From Acidobacteriota bacterium (GTDB lineage: Bacteria; Acidobacteriota; Blastocatellia; RBC074), in assembly GCA_016789605.1 (NCBI GenBank), contig JAEUQO010000260.1:1-47461 (forward strand): a stretch of DNA of 47,461 nucleotides, given 5' to 3'. The notes beneath the pieces were generated by a model that saw nothing but the letters and a program-made list of their open reading frames with translations, searched no databases and was not told where the DNA came from. Below, piece after piece: positions 1-8,643 of the stretch. A program made the translations under genes and the position numbers. The first letter of the stretch is position 1; each line of letters starts with the position of its first letter.

Positions 1-795
1 GCTGGGCGCGCGGTCACAAAACAGCCGACGTTGGCCTAAATACCAGTGCTCAAGTTCGATCACGCTGGCTGATTTGACTTGCGCTGCTTGTCGCATTTGT
101 GGACGACGTTCGTCTGTGCCCCAGGACCAGGTGTTGCGGAACCAAATGGTCGGCAATAGATCGATCGAGGCTTCTGACGGGCCACGATTGACGACGGTGA
201 TCTGAATCAGGATATCTTCAGGCGCCGCTTTGGCGTATTCAACGAACACATCGAAATAGCGATTGTCATCAAAAATGCCGGTGTCGAGCAGTTCAAATTC
301 GAGGGCGCGTTTGTCTAGCCGCTGGTTTTCTTCGATGAGTTGTTGGTAGGGAAATTCACCCTGTGGGTATTTGTAGAGGAACTTTTGATAGGAGTGCGAG
401 GGCGTCGCATCCAGATAAAAGTAATACTCCTTGACGTCTTCGCCATGATTGCCTTGCGAACCGGTCAAACCAAACAGCCGTTCTTTTAGAAACGGATCAC
501 GGCCATTCCATAACGCCAACGAAAAACAGACATGCTGCTGCCGGTCGCTGATGCCAGCCAGCCCGTCTTCACCCCAACGATAGGCTTTTGACCGGGCGTG
601 TTCATGTGGGAAATAGTCCCAGGCCGAACCGTAGGATGAGTAATCTTCGCGCACGGTTCCCCACGCGCGCTCACTCAAATATGGTCCCCAGCGTTTCCAA
701 TGTTTTTCGCGCGCGCGCGATTCAGCCAGGCGATTTTCTTCGGCGGTTGTGCGTGGCCTCAATTGCTGTGTTTCTGTTGCGGCTTTGTGTTTCAA
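1..795 (-). CDS. GH63/MGH1-like glucosidase, N-terminal part (cut by window start)
   Basis: The first 265 codons of a leftward gene, running off the window at position 1. The protein contains [40 protein letters not shown] and [20 protein letters not shown], which I recognise as the conserved start of the large 'glucosidase' family (MGH1-like, related to GH63; usually near 880 residues) common in Acidobacteriota. The family is thought to hydrolyse glucosidic bonds of oligosaccharides; the catalytic (alpha/alpha)6 barrel lies outside the window. There is no signal peptide, so it is probably cytoplasmic. The start is a TTG at 795, chosen because AAAGGAG lies 6 bases upstream (802-808) and the conserved block begins soon after; no ATG fits. 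It diverges from the oxidoreductase at 955, sharing a 159-bp promoter region. Family confidence is high; substrate is unknown. Confidence 0.85.
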   Translation of the reverse strand, partial: MKHKAATETQQLRPRTTAEENRLAESRAREKHWKRWGPYLSERAWGTVREDYSSYGSAWDYFPHEHARSKAYRWGEDGLAGISDRQQHVCFSLALWNGRDPFLKERLFGLTGSQGNHGEDVKEYYFYLDATPSHSYQKFLYKYPQGEFPYQQLIEENQRLDKRALEFELLDTGIFDDNRYFDVFVEYAKAAPEDILIQITVVNRGPSEASIDLLPTIWFRNTWSWGTDERRPQMRQAAQVKSASVIELEHWYLGQRRLFCDRAPS

Positions 796-954
796 GGCAA
801 ACTCCTTTGCGTTGAGATTGTTTTTCCCAAGGGGGATATCCCTGCCGCGCTGTGCAAAATTCCCACGCACAAAATTTTTCTGGTGTTGATTGCGAGCGCA
901 CTGCGGTTCAGGCAAACTGCGCGCTCTTGCCACACATAATCAGGAGGAACTGAC

Positions 955-1947
955 ATGAGTAAGGTTCGCTGGGGCGTGCTCAGCACGTCCAACTTTGCGC
1001 AGATGAAAATCTTGCCGGCGATGAAGCATTGCCAATTTGCAGAAGTCACGGCATTGGCTTCGCGCGATCTTGAAAAGGCAAAGGCGGCCGCAGAGCGTGC
1101 AGGCATTGCCAAGGCCTATGGTTCATATGAAGAGTTGCTGGCCGATCCGGACATTGAGGTGATCTACAACCCGATGCCCAATCATTTGCATGTGCCCTGG
1201 ACGATCAAGGCGCTTGCCGCAGGCAAGCACGTGCTGTGTGAAAAGCCGATTGGCCTGAATGTCGCCGATGCCCAGCGGTTGCTGGAAGCAACTCAGCAAT
1301 ACCCGCACTTGAAAGTGATGGAAGCATTTATGTATCGGCTCCATCCGCAGTGGCAGTGCGCCAGACAATTGGTGCAAGAAGGGAAGATTGGCGAGTTGCG
1401 CACCATTCAATCCTTCTTTTCCTATTTCAATGCAAACGCCGGAAACATCCGCAACATGGCAGATATTGGCGGCGGCGGTTTGATGGACATTGGCTGTTAC
1501 AACATTTCATTGTCACGGTTGATCTTTGAGGCAGAACCGCAGCGCGTGCTGGGAATTTTGGATTACGATCCGCAGTTCAAAACTGACAGGCTGACATCCG
1601 GCATTTTGGATTTTGGCCACGGCACAGCTACGTTTACCTGTTCAACGCAATTGGCTTCGTATCAGCGCGTGCTGATCTTTGGCACGGAAGGATACGTGGA
1701 GATCGAGATTCCGTTTAATGCGCCGCCAGACAAGCCTTGCAAGCTGTGGTTGCAGCGTGGCGAAACGCGCGAAGAGATCGTGTTTGAAATTTGTGATCAA
1801 TACACAATTCAAGGTGATTTGTTTTCGCAGGCGGTGATCAATGACGCTCCGGTGCCCACTCCGCTCACCGATGCGGTCGCGAATATGAAAGTGATCGAAG
1901 CCATCACTCAAAGCGGACGCCGCAATGCCTGGGTGACGTTAAGCTAA
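955..1947 (+). CDS. Gfo/Idh/MocA family NAD(P)-dependent oxidoreductase
   Basis: A 330-residue cytoplasmic dehydrogenase. An N-terminal Rossmann domain opens with VRWGVLSTSNFAQMKILPA (residues 4-22), and the family's conserved EKP motif is at 96-98 (CEKPIG), where the lysine takes part in catalysis. The C-terminal alpha/beta domain has the GGGLMDIGCYNISLSR stretch near residue 180, typical of the subgroup that includes D-xylose (NADP) dehydrogenase and dihydrodiol dehydrogenase. The likely reaction is oxidation or reduction of a sugar or polyol hydroxyl; the substrate cannot be read from the sequence. The ATG at 955 follows AGGAGG by about 7 bases. It is divergent to the glucosidase, which suggests a shared role in sugar use. 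Family call is firm, specificity open. Confidence 0.93.
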   Translation: MSKVRWGVLSTSNFAQMKILPAMKHCQFAEVTALASRDLEKAKAAAERAGIAKAYGSYEELLADPDIEVIYNPMPNHLHVPWTIKALAAGKHVLCEKPIGLNVADAQRLLEATQQYPHLKVMEAFMYRLHPQWQCARQLVQEGKIGELRTIQSFFSYFNANAGNIRNMADIGGGGLMDIGCYNISLSRLIFEAEPQRVLGILDYDPQFKTDRLTSGILDFGHGTATFTCSTQLASYQRVLIFGTEGYVEIEIPFNAPPDKPCKLWLQRGETREEIVFEICDQYTIQGDLFSQAVINDAPVPTPLTDAVANMKVIEAITQSGRRNAWVTLS

Positions 1948-2300
1948 GCTCAAATGAGAAGTGAAAGAGACAGCGTTGTGCGTAAGACAAGCGATAAGTC
2001 AGCGCTCTGCCACGCTGTTTCTTTCTTCTTTGCTGAAGTTTTCCCGTCTCTTTGATAACGACTATTCCCGACATCCATCATTCTTGATCTTCATCAACTG
2101 GCTGTCACGAGTTTTTGCCAGCGACAAATCACACCCATTTTCTTTTCGAAAAAATCTTTCTTTGTCAGAACCTCACTACAAACCACTCCGTTATTCAGGC
2201 TGCAACTGAGAACAACAACGAAAGCCTGTTACAACGATGTAAAGCAGGTTTCCAGTTTGTTGGCTATGAACCACGGATACCGAGAAGGAGAGTCTAGACA
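1948..2300 (+). other. Intergenic region with no recognised gene
   Basis: A 353-bp stretch between the oxidoreductase and the small secreted protein. I see no convincing coding sequence, RNA gene or strong inverted repeat. It presumably carries the promoter of the gene at 2301, but no clear -35/-10 pair stands out. Confidence 0.5.
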
Positions 2301-2756
2301 ATGAAAAGAATGATTCAGATCGCTGCGGTCGCTATGTTTGCGTTGTTGGTTATGGTTTCTTCGGGCTATGCGCAAGAAGGCGCCAGAACGAAGAAGGTGA
2401 CGGTTGATTTTCCATTTTACGTCGGTGACACACAGATGCCTGCCGGGGAATATGTGTTTGAAGTGGTGGGCCCGAACTCGCCACAAAAGTTGGTGATGGT
2501 AAAACACCTGGGGGGCGAAGCACAGGCGATTGCCACGACAGTGCCAGCCACAAACAGCAAAAAACTGGCTGCCGGTGCTGTGACCTTTAACAAGTACGGT
2601 GATCGTTATTACTTGGCCAATGTGCAACTGGGCGATCCTGGTTTGGTGCAAGCTGTGATCAAAAGCAGCGCCGAACGTCGTTTGATCAAAGATAGCGTTG
2701 CCGTTGTGACCAAGGCGAATGCGAACAAGAACGCAGCGTCAGGTTCAGGACAATAA
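2301..2756 (+). CDS. Small secreted protein of unknown function
   Basis: A 151-residue protein with a clear signal peptide (basic MKRM, hydrophobic AAVAMFALLVMVSSG, likely cleavage after GYAQ near residue 25). The mature part is predicted beta-rich: VTVDFPFYVGDTQMPAGEYV resembles the opening of short secreted Acidobacteriota proteins with a 'pF.vGd..mPAGeY' pattern that I know only as hypothetical. The C-terminal tail is low in complexity and rich in Lys, Ala and Asn. The start is fixed by AAGGAG (2285-2290) upstream of ATG 2301. It stands alone, with a palindromic hairpin 28 bp after the stop. The function cannot be assigned; a periplasmic location is inferred from the signal peptide. Confidence 0.8.
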   Translation: MKRMIQIAAVAMFALLVMVSSGYAQEGARTKKVTVDFPFYVGDTQMPAGEYVFEVVGPNSPQKLVMVKHLGGEAQAIATTVPATNSKKLAAGAVTFNKYGDRYYLANVQLGDPGLVQAVIKSSAERRLIKDSVAVVTKANANKNAASGSGQ

Positions 2757-2784
2757 GCGAAAACGAAGGAGCGGAGGAATAATT

Positions 2785-2832
2785 CGTAGGGCGCATAGGC
2801 AAAAGCTCAAGCTTTTGCCTATGCGCCCTACG
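2785..2832. repeat. Perfect 23-bp inverted repeat (REP-like palindrome or terminator)
   Basis: The arms 2785-2807 and 2810-2832 are exact reverse complements separated by only CA, giving a 48-bp near-perfect palindrome beginning CGTAGGGCGCATAGGC. A short T-rich stretch (TTTATT) follows on the plus strand, so it may terminate the gene ending at 2756. The perfect, long arms with a tiny loop resemble dispersed extragenic palindromes as much as a terminator. Only one copy is seen in this window. Confidence 0.75.
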
Positions 2833-2936
2833 TTTATTAGCGGCACGTGTTCCGCCGCATCTTGACCGCCTGTTTCGCATCACCTACCCTCTGCGCCTTG
2901 TTTTCCCATCGCACTTAAAGGCAAGCGCAGACACTG

Positions 2937-3440
2937 ATGACGAACAAATACGCTGAACGCACTTCACACTTGCACGTCGCATTGCTTGAGCCGGAGATCC
3001 CACCGAACACGGGCAATATCGCGCGGCTTTGCGGTGCGACGTTCACGACATTACACCTGGTTGGCAGGCTGGGGTTTCGCACCGATGAAAAAGCCGTGCG
3101 CCGTGCTGGGTTGGATTATTGGGACGAGGTCGAAATTTATCAGCACACGACGATGGCGGCTTTGTATGCCGCATTGCCGCAATGCCGATTTCTTTACCTC
3201 GAGACCACGGCAGAGCGCGCTTACACAGAATTTCAGTTTTTGCCGAATGATTGTTTGGTGTTTGGGCGTGAAACAAAAGGATTGCCGGAAGAGTTATTGC
3301 GTGAAAATCGGGAGCGTTGTTTATACATTCCCATGCCGAACTCACAAGTGCGCTCGCTGAACCTGGCCAACTCGGTGAGCATTGTGTTGTATGAAGCGTT
3401 GCGGCAGATCGGTTTTCCCGATGCGGGCACGGCTGTCTGA
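2937..3440 (+). CDS. trmL: tRNA (cytidine/uridine(34)-2'-O)-methyltransferase TrmL
   Basis: A 167-residue SPOUT-class methyltransferase, close to the usual TrmL length of about 155. It methylates the ribose of the wobble base of tRNA-Leu isoacceptors using S-adenosylmethionine. All three SPOUT motifs are visible: LLEPEIPPNTGNIARLC near residue 16, VFGRETKGLP near 108, and MPNSQVRSLNLANSVSIVLY near 133, which form the trefoil knot and SAM pocket. The enzyme is a cytoplasmic dimer. The chosen start is ATG 2937; the only Shine-Dalgarno-like sequence (AAAGG near 2917) is rather far, so translation may be weak or start differently. The gene is convergent with the SDR gene, with only 6 bp between stops. 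Confidence 0.93.
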   Translation: MTNKYAERTSHLHVALLEPEIPPNTGNIARLCGATFTTLHLVGRLGFRTDEKAVRRAGLDYWDEVEIYQHTTMAALYAALPQCRFLYLETTAERAYTEFQFLPNDCLVFGRETKGLPEELLRENRERCLYIPMPNSQVRSLNLANSVSIVLYEALRQIGFPDAGTAV

Positions 3441-3446
3441 GGTTGT

Positions 3447-4235
3447 CTATTGCGTTTTGGGGGCTCCGCCGATGAGTGCAAGTAACCCGCCATCCACATC
3501 AATTTCGGTGCCTGTCACAAACGACGCTGCGTCGGTGAGCAAGAAGGAAATGACTTCGGCGATTTCTTCAGGCTGCGCCAAACGTCCAACCGGATGCATC
3601 GCTTCGCAGGCTTGAATGACGGCTGACGGATTGGCATCCAGCGAAGCTGACCAACGAAACATCGGGGTATCCACCGTGCCTGGGCAAACACAGTTCACGC
3701 GAATTTTTTCTGCGGCGTAATCTACTGCCAGGGCGCGCGTCAAACCCAGAAGCGCATGTTTGCTGGTGACATAGGCGACTGCGCCGCGTTGCGCCGCGTG
3801 TGATTGCACCGAACCCACATTCACAATGCTGCCGCCTCCGCTGGCGCGCAGATGCGGGAGCGCCGCGCGCGCAGTCAAAAATGCTGCCGTCAGGTTTACG
3901 CTCAACACTTCGTGCCAAAGTTCCAGTGAGGTTTGTTCGGCATTTCCGTAACGCTGAATGCCCGCGTTGTTCACCACCGCATTGAGCTGGCCGAACGTTT
4001 GCACGGTTTGCGCCACGATACGTTCAGCCGCGGTTGCATCGGAGATATCTGCCGAGATGAAGATTGCTCGCCCGTCTGTGTCGTGTAATGACGCCAGCGC
4101 TTGTGCACCCGCTTCAGCTTGTAAATCTACCAGGGCGACACGCGCGCCACGCTGATGCAACAAGCGCGCGGTTGCCAATCCGATGCCACCCGCACTGCCG
4201 GTAATCAAGGCTGTCAGATTTTCGTAGGTGTTCAT
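3447..4235 (-). CDS. SDR family oxidoreductase
   Basis: A 262-residue classical short-chain dehydrogenase/reductase. The sequence shows the cofactor motif TGSAGGIG at 12-19, Asp37 after the second beta strand (which favours NAD over NADP), NNAG at 89-92, and the catalytic set Ser142, Tyr155 and Lys159 (YVTSK). The C-terminal part VTGTEIDVDGG is typical of the glucose-1-dehydrogenase/3-oxoacyl-reductase-like subfamily. It is cytoplasmic and its substrate is unknown. Its ATG overlaps the stop of the upstream kinase gene as ATGA (4232-4235), implying translational coupling and shared expression with that kinase. Confidence 0.93.
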   Translation of the reverse strand: MNTYENLTALITGSAGGIGLATARLLHQRGARVALVDLQAEAGAQALASLHDTDGRAIFISADISDATAAERIVAQTVQTFGQLNAVVNNAGIQRYGNAEQTSLELWHEVLSVNLTAAFLTARAALPHLRASGGGSIVNVGSVQSHAAQRGAVAYVTSKHALLGLTRALAVDYAAEKIRVNCVCPGTVDTPMFRWSASLDANPSAVIQACEAMHPVGRLAQPEEIAEVISFLLTDAASFVTGTEIDVDGGLLALIGGAPKTQ

Positions 4236-7138
4236 CGCTTAGCGTCGCTAAGAAGGACTACATCACTGGTGACGGTGCCGCGCGAACACGCAAGCTGTTT
4301 GCCGTCGTGCGACCAATCAAACCAAAAGATTTGGTCAGAGGTGAAATCGGTGATCTGTCTTGGCGGGCTGCCGTCGAGCGGTTGGCTCCAGATATTTGAT
4401 GCGCCATCGCGCGTATCGGCAAAGGTGATGGCTTGGCCACCCGGAAGCCAACGCAGCGGAATCGGCGTTTCGGCGGTAGACGGAACATCAAAGGTTTTTT
4501 CCGGATCGCCGCCGTCTATGGGAATGATCGCAATTTGCCAACGCGCATTCGATTCAGCGCGATACCAGCAAGCGATGTGTTTGCCATCAGGCGAAACTGC
4601 TGGCCAGGTCGAAAGCCTGTCCGTTAATTGCACCGGCGTTCCGCCATTGATTGGCACTTTCCACAAGGTGAACTTGGTTACGCCTGTCGCGGTGTAAATG
4701 ACCCATTGCCCATCCGCCGAAATGACCGGGAATTCTTCGCTTGTCCCGCTCGTTAGCGCGATTTGCTCACCAGTCTCAACGTCCAGGCGATACAAATTGG
4801 AATTGCCTGTACGTGTTGACACAAACACGATGTAACGTCCATCGGGCGTGACCGCCGGGTATCGGTCGGCACGCGTTTCTGCGGTCGTCAAGGGACGTGC
4901 ATCACGACCGTTTTGATCCATCAACCAGATGTCCTGACTTCCGCTTGCGCGCGAGATATAAACGATTTTGCCATCTGGCAGCCAAGTCACTCCGCCGACG
5001 CCATTGTATTGGCCTACGCCATCGGTTATGCGGCGCGCACGAGAGGTTTCCTGATTGGATAGCAACCAGACATTGACGTGAGCTTCCGATTGCACGGTGA
5101 CGACCATCCGCGCATCGTCTGTCAGGCTTAGGTCACGATAATCATTCAAATCATGTGTGATGCGGCGCGCGATCCCCGTGGGGTATGACAGATGCCAAAG
5201 TTGCGCCAGATTCGAGCCTTGCTCTGTGGCGCTGATGATCAAGCCCGAACTTTTCCCCGCGTTGATGCGAAACCAGGCAACACGGCCAACGCTGGACCAG
5301 CGTTGGGCTGAGAGCGGCTTTTGTTTTCCGTCGGAGACGTTGATTTCGGCCACATACATCTGACGCCCGCCAGTATTTGTGCCGGCAGGGCAGGCGATGA
5401 TGCGTCCGTCAGGAGACCAGGCTGGACCATTGGCGAGAAAGAAATCAGGGCCTTGCCGTACGGCCAATTCACGTTCCTGGCTGCCGTCAACATTGGCAAT
5501 CAAGAGGGCGTCTTTGCTTTGCCCGCGATAACGCCGCACAAAGGCGATTTGTCTGTTGTCTGGCGAAAGCGAAATCGGACTGTCTATGTCGTCGAGAATT
5601 TTGCGCGGCGTTCCTCCCAAAACCGGTACTTGGAAGAGCTTCTGTTTGGGATGATTCTGCTCCTGGGCGATGTAATACACGTGCGTGCCGTCACGCGAGA
5701 AGGTCAATCCGCGATAAATCACATCTGCGGGAGGGACGATCACGACATAGTTTGATTCGGTGACCTGGCGCACAAGCAGGCTTTGTTTGCCGGCGTCGCT
5801 CAACACATGCACAACGTATTTGCCGTCAGGTGAGATTGCCGCGCGCGTTGCTTTGCCGCTGGAGGTGAACCGCCGCAGTTGCAGCGCAGAAAATGGCCCG
5901 CTCGTTTGTGTGCGCGACGCCAGCAGCAGATACAACAGCACGCCGATGATCGCCAAGGAAATCCCCACCACCGAAATGAAGAGCGGGTTTTTGTAATTAC
6001 TGCGTGACAGATGGCTCGGCAAAAAATTCAGCGAGCTGCTGGGACGGCGACTTCCCGTTGATGGTGAGCCTAATTCCAGGTCTTGAGTCGTGTCGCGGTT
6101 CAGACTTGTTTCCGCTGAGGGCAAACCGCTTTCGCCACTGTTGCGTGAAAGCGAACGTGATGCCACTTGTTCGATTTCCAGGCGATGTTGCAACCGCTTT
6201 AGGTCGTTGAGTATTTCCCTGGCAGTTTGATAGCGTTCATCACGATCTTTAACCAACGCCTTGGCCACAATCCATTCAAGGACTTCAGGTGTGTCAGGGC
6301 GGAAATGCACGAGCGGTTGCGGGTCAGAATGAATGATTGCACTGACGGTTTCTTTGGGGGTGGCGCCTCTAAACGGCAACCGCGCCGCGATCATTTCGTA
6401 AAGCACAATGCCGACGCTGAAGATGTCGGTACGCGAATCCACGCGGAGCCCGCGGCCCTGTTCCGGCGACATGTATTGTGCCGTTCCCATCACCACGCCG
6501 GGCACTGTTTGATTTACTGCCGGAGGCGGAATCGTCGCAAAATGGTCGTCTGGTGAGGATGCTTCATCCGTGTCATTGAATGCGACTTCAGCTGTCGTTG
6601 GCGTCTGCGGCAAGTTTTCGGCCGTTTGCGTTTCAACTGGTCCTGCAACGATGATCTCCTCGGTTAACTTGGCTAAGCCAAAGTCCACCACTTTGGCATA
6701 ACCGTCCGGGCGGATCATGATATTTTCCGGCTTGATGTCGCGATGAACGATGCCCGCGGCGTGAGCTGCCGCAAGAGCACTAACTACCTGCGTGGCCAGA
6801 TCAAGAATTTCGCTCAGCGAAAGTTTGCCCGCGAGCATTCGGCGTCGTAGGGTGGCTCCTTCGATGTATTCGGTGGCGATGAAATGCCGTTCCTGAGCCT
6901 GCCCAATTTCGTAGATGGTGATGATATTGGGATGATTGAGTGCTGATGCTGTATAGGCTTCTTGTTCAAAACGGCGTAACCGTTCGTCATCCTGAGTGAA
7001 TTTATCGGGCAGGAGTTTGAGCGCAACCTTGCGACCGAGCCGTGTGTCCTGGGCGAGATACACTTCACCCATCCCCCCTGAGCCAAGCGGGGAAATGATT
7101 TGGTAACGGTCGAAAGTAGTTCCGGCGGTTATCGGCAT
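4232..7138 (-). CDS. Membrane Ser/Thr protein kinase fused to a TolB/PD40 beta-propeller
   Basis: A 968-residue protein. Residues 11-320 are a Hanks-type kinase with glycine loop GSGGMGEV (19-26), Lys41, HRDIKPEN (132-139), DFG (152-154) and SPE (224-226). About 50 residues rich in Thr, Pro and acidic residues (160-215) are inserted in the activation segment. A Ser-rich juxtamembrane linker leads to one membrane helix at about 386-407. Residues 415-968 are a propeller of PD40/WD40-like blades, with repeated motifs such as SPDGKYVV, SPDNRQIAF, TPDGRYIVF and SPDGKHIAC. The expected topology is kinase in the cytoplasm and propeller in the periplasm, so this is probably a sensor that phosphorylates cytoplasmic targets. 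All catalytic residues are intact. It overlaps the downstream SDR gene. Ligand and targets are unknown. Confidence 0.95.
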   Translation of the reverse strand: MPITAGTTFDRYQIISPLGSGGMGEVYLAQDTRLGRKVALKLLPDKFTQDDERLRRFEQEAYTASALNHPNIITIYEIGQAQERHFIATEYIEGATLRRRMLAGKLSLSEILDLATQVVSALAAAHAAGIVHRDIKPENIMIRPDGYAKVVDFGLAKLTEEIIVAGPVETQTAENLPQTPTTAEVAFNDTDEASSPDDHFATIPPPAVNQTVPGVVMGTAQYMSPEQGRGLRVDSRTDIFSVGIVLYEMIAARLPFRGATPKETVSAIIHSDPQPLVHFRPDTPEVLEWIVAKALVKDRDERYQTAREILNDLKRLQHRLEIEQVASRSLSRNSGESGLPSAETSLNRDTTQDLELGSPSTGSRRPSSSLNFLPSHLSRSNYKNPLFISVVGISLAIIGVLLYLLLASRTQTSGPFSALQLRRFTSSGKATRAAISPDGKYVVHVLSDAGKQSLLVRQVTESNYVVIVPPADVIYRGLTFSRDGTHVYYIAQEQNHPKQKLFQVPVLGGTPRKILDDIDSPISLSPDNRQIAFVRRYRGQSKDALLIANVDGSQERELAVRQGPDFFLANGPAWSPDGRIIACPAGTNTGGRQMYVAEINVSDGKQKPLSAQRWSSVGRVAWFRINAGKSSGLIISATEQGSNLAQLWHLSYPTGIARRITHDLNDYRDLSLTDDARMVVTVQSEAHVNVWLLSNQETSRARRITDGVGQYNGVGGVTWLPDGKIVYISRASGSQDIWLMDQNGRDARPLTTAETRADRYPAVTPDGRYIVFVSTRTGNSNLYRLDVETGEQIALTSGTSEEFPVISADGQWVIYTATGVTKFTLWKVPINGGTPVQLTDRLSTWPAVSPDGKHIACWYRAESNARWQIAIIPIDGGDPEKTFDVPSTAETPIPLRWLPGGQAITFADTRDGASNIWSQPLDGSPPRQITDFTSDQIFWFDWSHDGKQLACSRGTVTSDVVLLSDAKR

Positions 7139-7240
7139 ACAGTCAGCGCATTTATTCGGGAGACCAAACAGGACTCTAGCCGAGTTCTTTCAGGGGTTCA
7201 AGCATTTACCGCCACTCTCTCCAAACACTTGCGGGAGGCT

Positions 7241-8557
7241 TTAGTTGCTTGCCCGAAGCGGCACCTGAGCGGCTGCTTTTCCGCGCTCTTCATTTACGAA
7301 AGACAGAAGAATCATTCCTATAATGAAAAATGCTCCGACAGCCAGAATAGCTGGGCGCTGACTGCCGGTTTGCTTGGAGATTGTGCCAAAGATGATCGGT
7401 CCCAGAAACGCCAGCGCTTTGCCTGCAATGCCTAGGAAGCCGAAAAACTCTGCGGCGTTTTCCTTCGGTGTGAACAGGGCAAGCAAGCTGCGTGTTACGG
7501 ATTGACAGGACCCCAGGCCTAAGCCAGCCAATACCGCAACCACATAGAAGCTGGCTTTGGTGTATGAGAAATAAGCTGTTGTGACTGCTGCAATCCAAAA
7601 CATCAGCGAAATGTAAATTGTCTTCTTCTGGCCAATTCGATCTGCGACCCAACCGAATCCGAATGCGCCGCCTGCAGCAACCAGGTTGAGCGCAATAAAC
7701 ATGATTGTGAGATCACCAGCAGTGAATCCGATGGTTGTTGTCGCATACAGGGCAGCGAAGTAAATGACGGTCACTACGCCGTCGTTGTATACGAGAAAGG
7801 CAATCAGGAGCTTGAACAGCTCTCGGTATTGTCGAATATTTCGGAATGTGTGGGACAACTGGCGGAATCCTACCGTCAAATAGGTTTCGCCTGGCGGAAG
7901 CGCTTGCGGAATGCTGCGCTCGCGGAGCCAGACAAACGTTGGGATGACGGCCAAGGCATAGTAGACGGCAACGATAACTGGGATCAGACGCGCTGTTGAG
8001 ACTTGTTCAGCAGAAGCGTTGTCTACAATATTGTTGGCGGCAAATGGATAACAGATGGCCAGGCAGACAAGACCGCTAAGGTAGCCCATTGCCCATTTCC
8101 GACCGGAAATTTGCCCCGCGTTCGATTCGTTGGAAATGCCGGGTAGGAAACTATCAATGAATACCCCACCACCTGCAAAGCCGATATTGGCGACGACATA
8201 TAGCCAGAATCCCCAATAGGTCATGCCAGGACCGACGAACCAAAGCGATGCGGTAAACAAGACGATCGTCGTACTGCAAAGTCCCAGGAACTTTTTACGA
8301 CTGCCAGAGAAATCTGCAATGGCACCAAGGATTGGAGCCAACAGGGCCACAAAAAACTCTGACACCGAAGCCGCAAGGCCCCATAAGAAGTCGGCTTGTT
8401 GTGGATCGCGTACGACAACTTTGCTGTAGTAGGGGGCATAGAGGACAGTTACGATGATGGTGGTAAATGCCGAGTCTGCGACGTCGTACATGCACCAACC
8501 AAAGATTTCGCGTTTGGTGACAGGCGCGGGCGAGGTGCGATCTGGGGTGACGGTCAT
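7241..8557 (-). CDS. MFS transporter, UMF1/Atg22-like family
   Basis: A 438-residue inner-membrane permease with about 12 hydrophobic segments. The N-terminal WCMYDVADSAFTTIIVTVLY matches the signature 'W.lYDfAnsaf' of the UMF1 family (related to the vacuolar effluxer Atg22). The linker around residues 215-235 is hydrophilic, as usual between the two six-helix halves, and RIGQKKTIYISL is the MFS loop motif. The substrate is unknown in this family; position directly after xylA suggests a sugar or its product, but this is only contextual. An 86-bp gap with a GC-rich hairpin separates it from xylA. The start at ATG 8557 has no strong Shine-Dalgarno sequence, so a slightly different start is possible. 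Confidence 0.9.
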   Translation of the reverse strand: MTVTPDRTSPAPVTKREIFGWCMYDVADSAFTTIIVTVLYAPYYSKVVVRDPQQADFLWGLAASVSEFFVALLAPILGAIADFSGSRKKFLGLCSTTIVLFTASLWFVGPGMTYWGFWLYVVANIGFAGGGVFIDSFLPGISNESNAGQISGRKWAMGYLSGLVCLAICYPFAANNIVDNASAEQVSTARLIPVIVAVYYALAVIPTFVWLRERSIPQALPPGETYLTVGFRQLSHTFRNIRQYRELFKLLIAFLVYNDGVVTVIYFAALYATTTIGFTAGDLTIMFIALNLVAAGGAFGFGWVADRIGQKKTIYISLMFWIAAVTTAYFSYTKASFYVVAVLAGLGLGSCQSVTRSLLALFTPKENAAEFFGFLGIAGKALAFLGPIIFGTISKQTGSQRPAILAVGAFFIIGMILLSFVNEERGKAAAQVPLRASN

Positions 8558-8590
8558 TTGATCGGAAGGGAACTGTTTTCGGAGTTTTGC

Positions 8591-8623
8591 GCGCAGCCCT
8601 TGCCTGATGCAAAAGGGCTGCGC
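8591..8623 (-). other. Hairpin in the xylA-MFS gap
   Basis: GCGCAGCCCTT (8591-8601) and AAGGGCTGCGC (8613-8623) form an 11-bp perfect stem with an 11-nt loop in the transcript. No T-run follows on the minus strand, so it looks more like an mRNA-stabilising or processing hairpin that sets unequal expression of xylA and the transporter than a terminator. Confidence 0.5.
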
Positions 8624-8643
8624 AGCAGCATTTTGATGAACAC

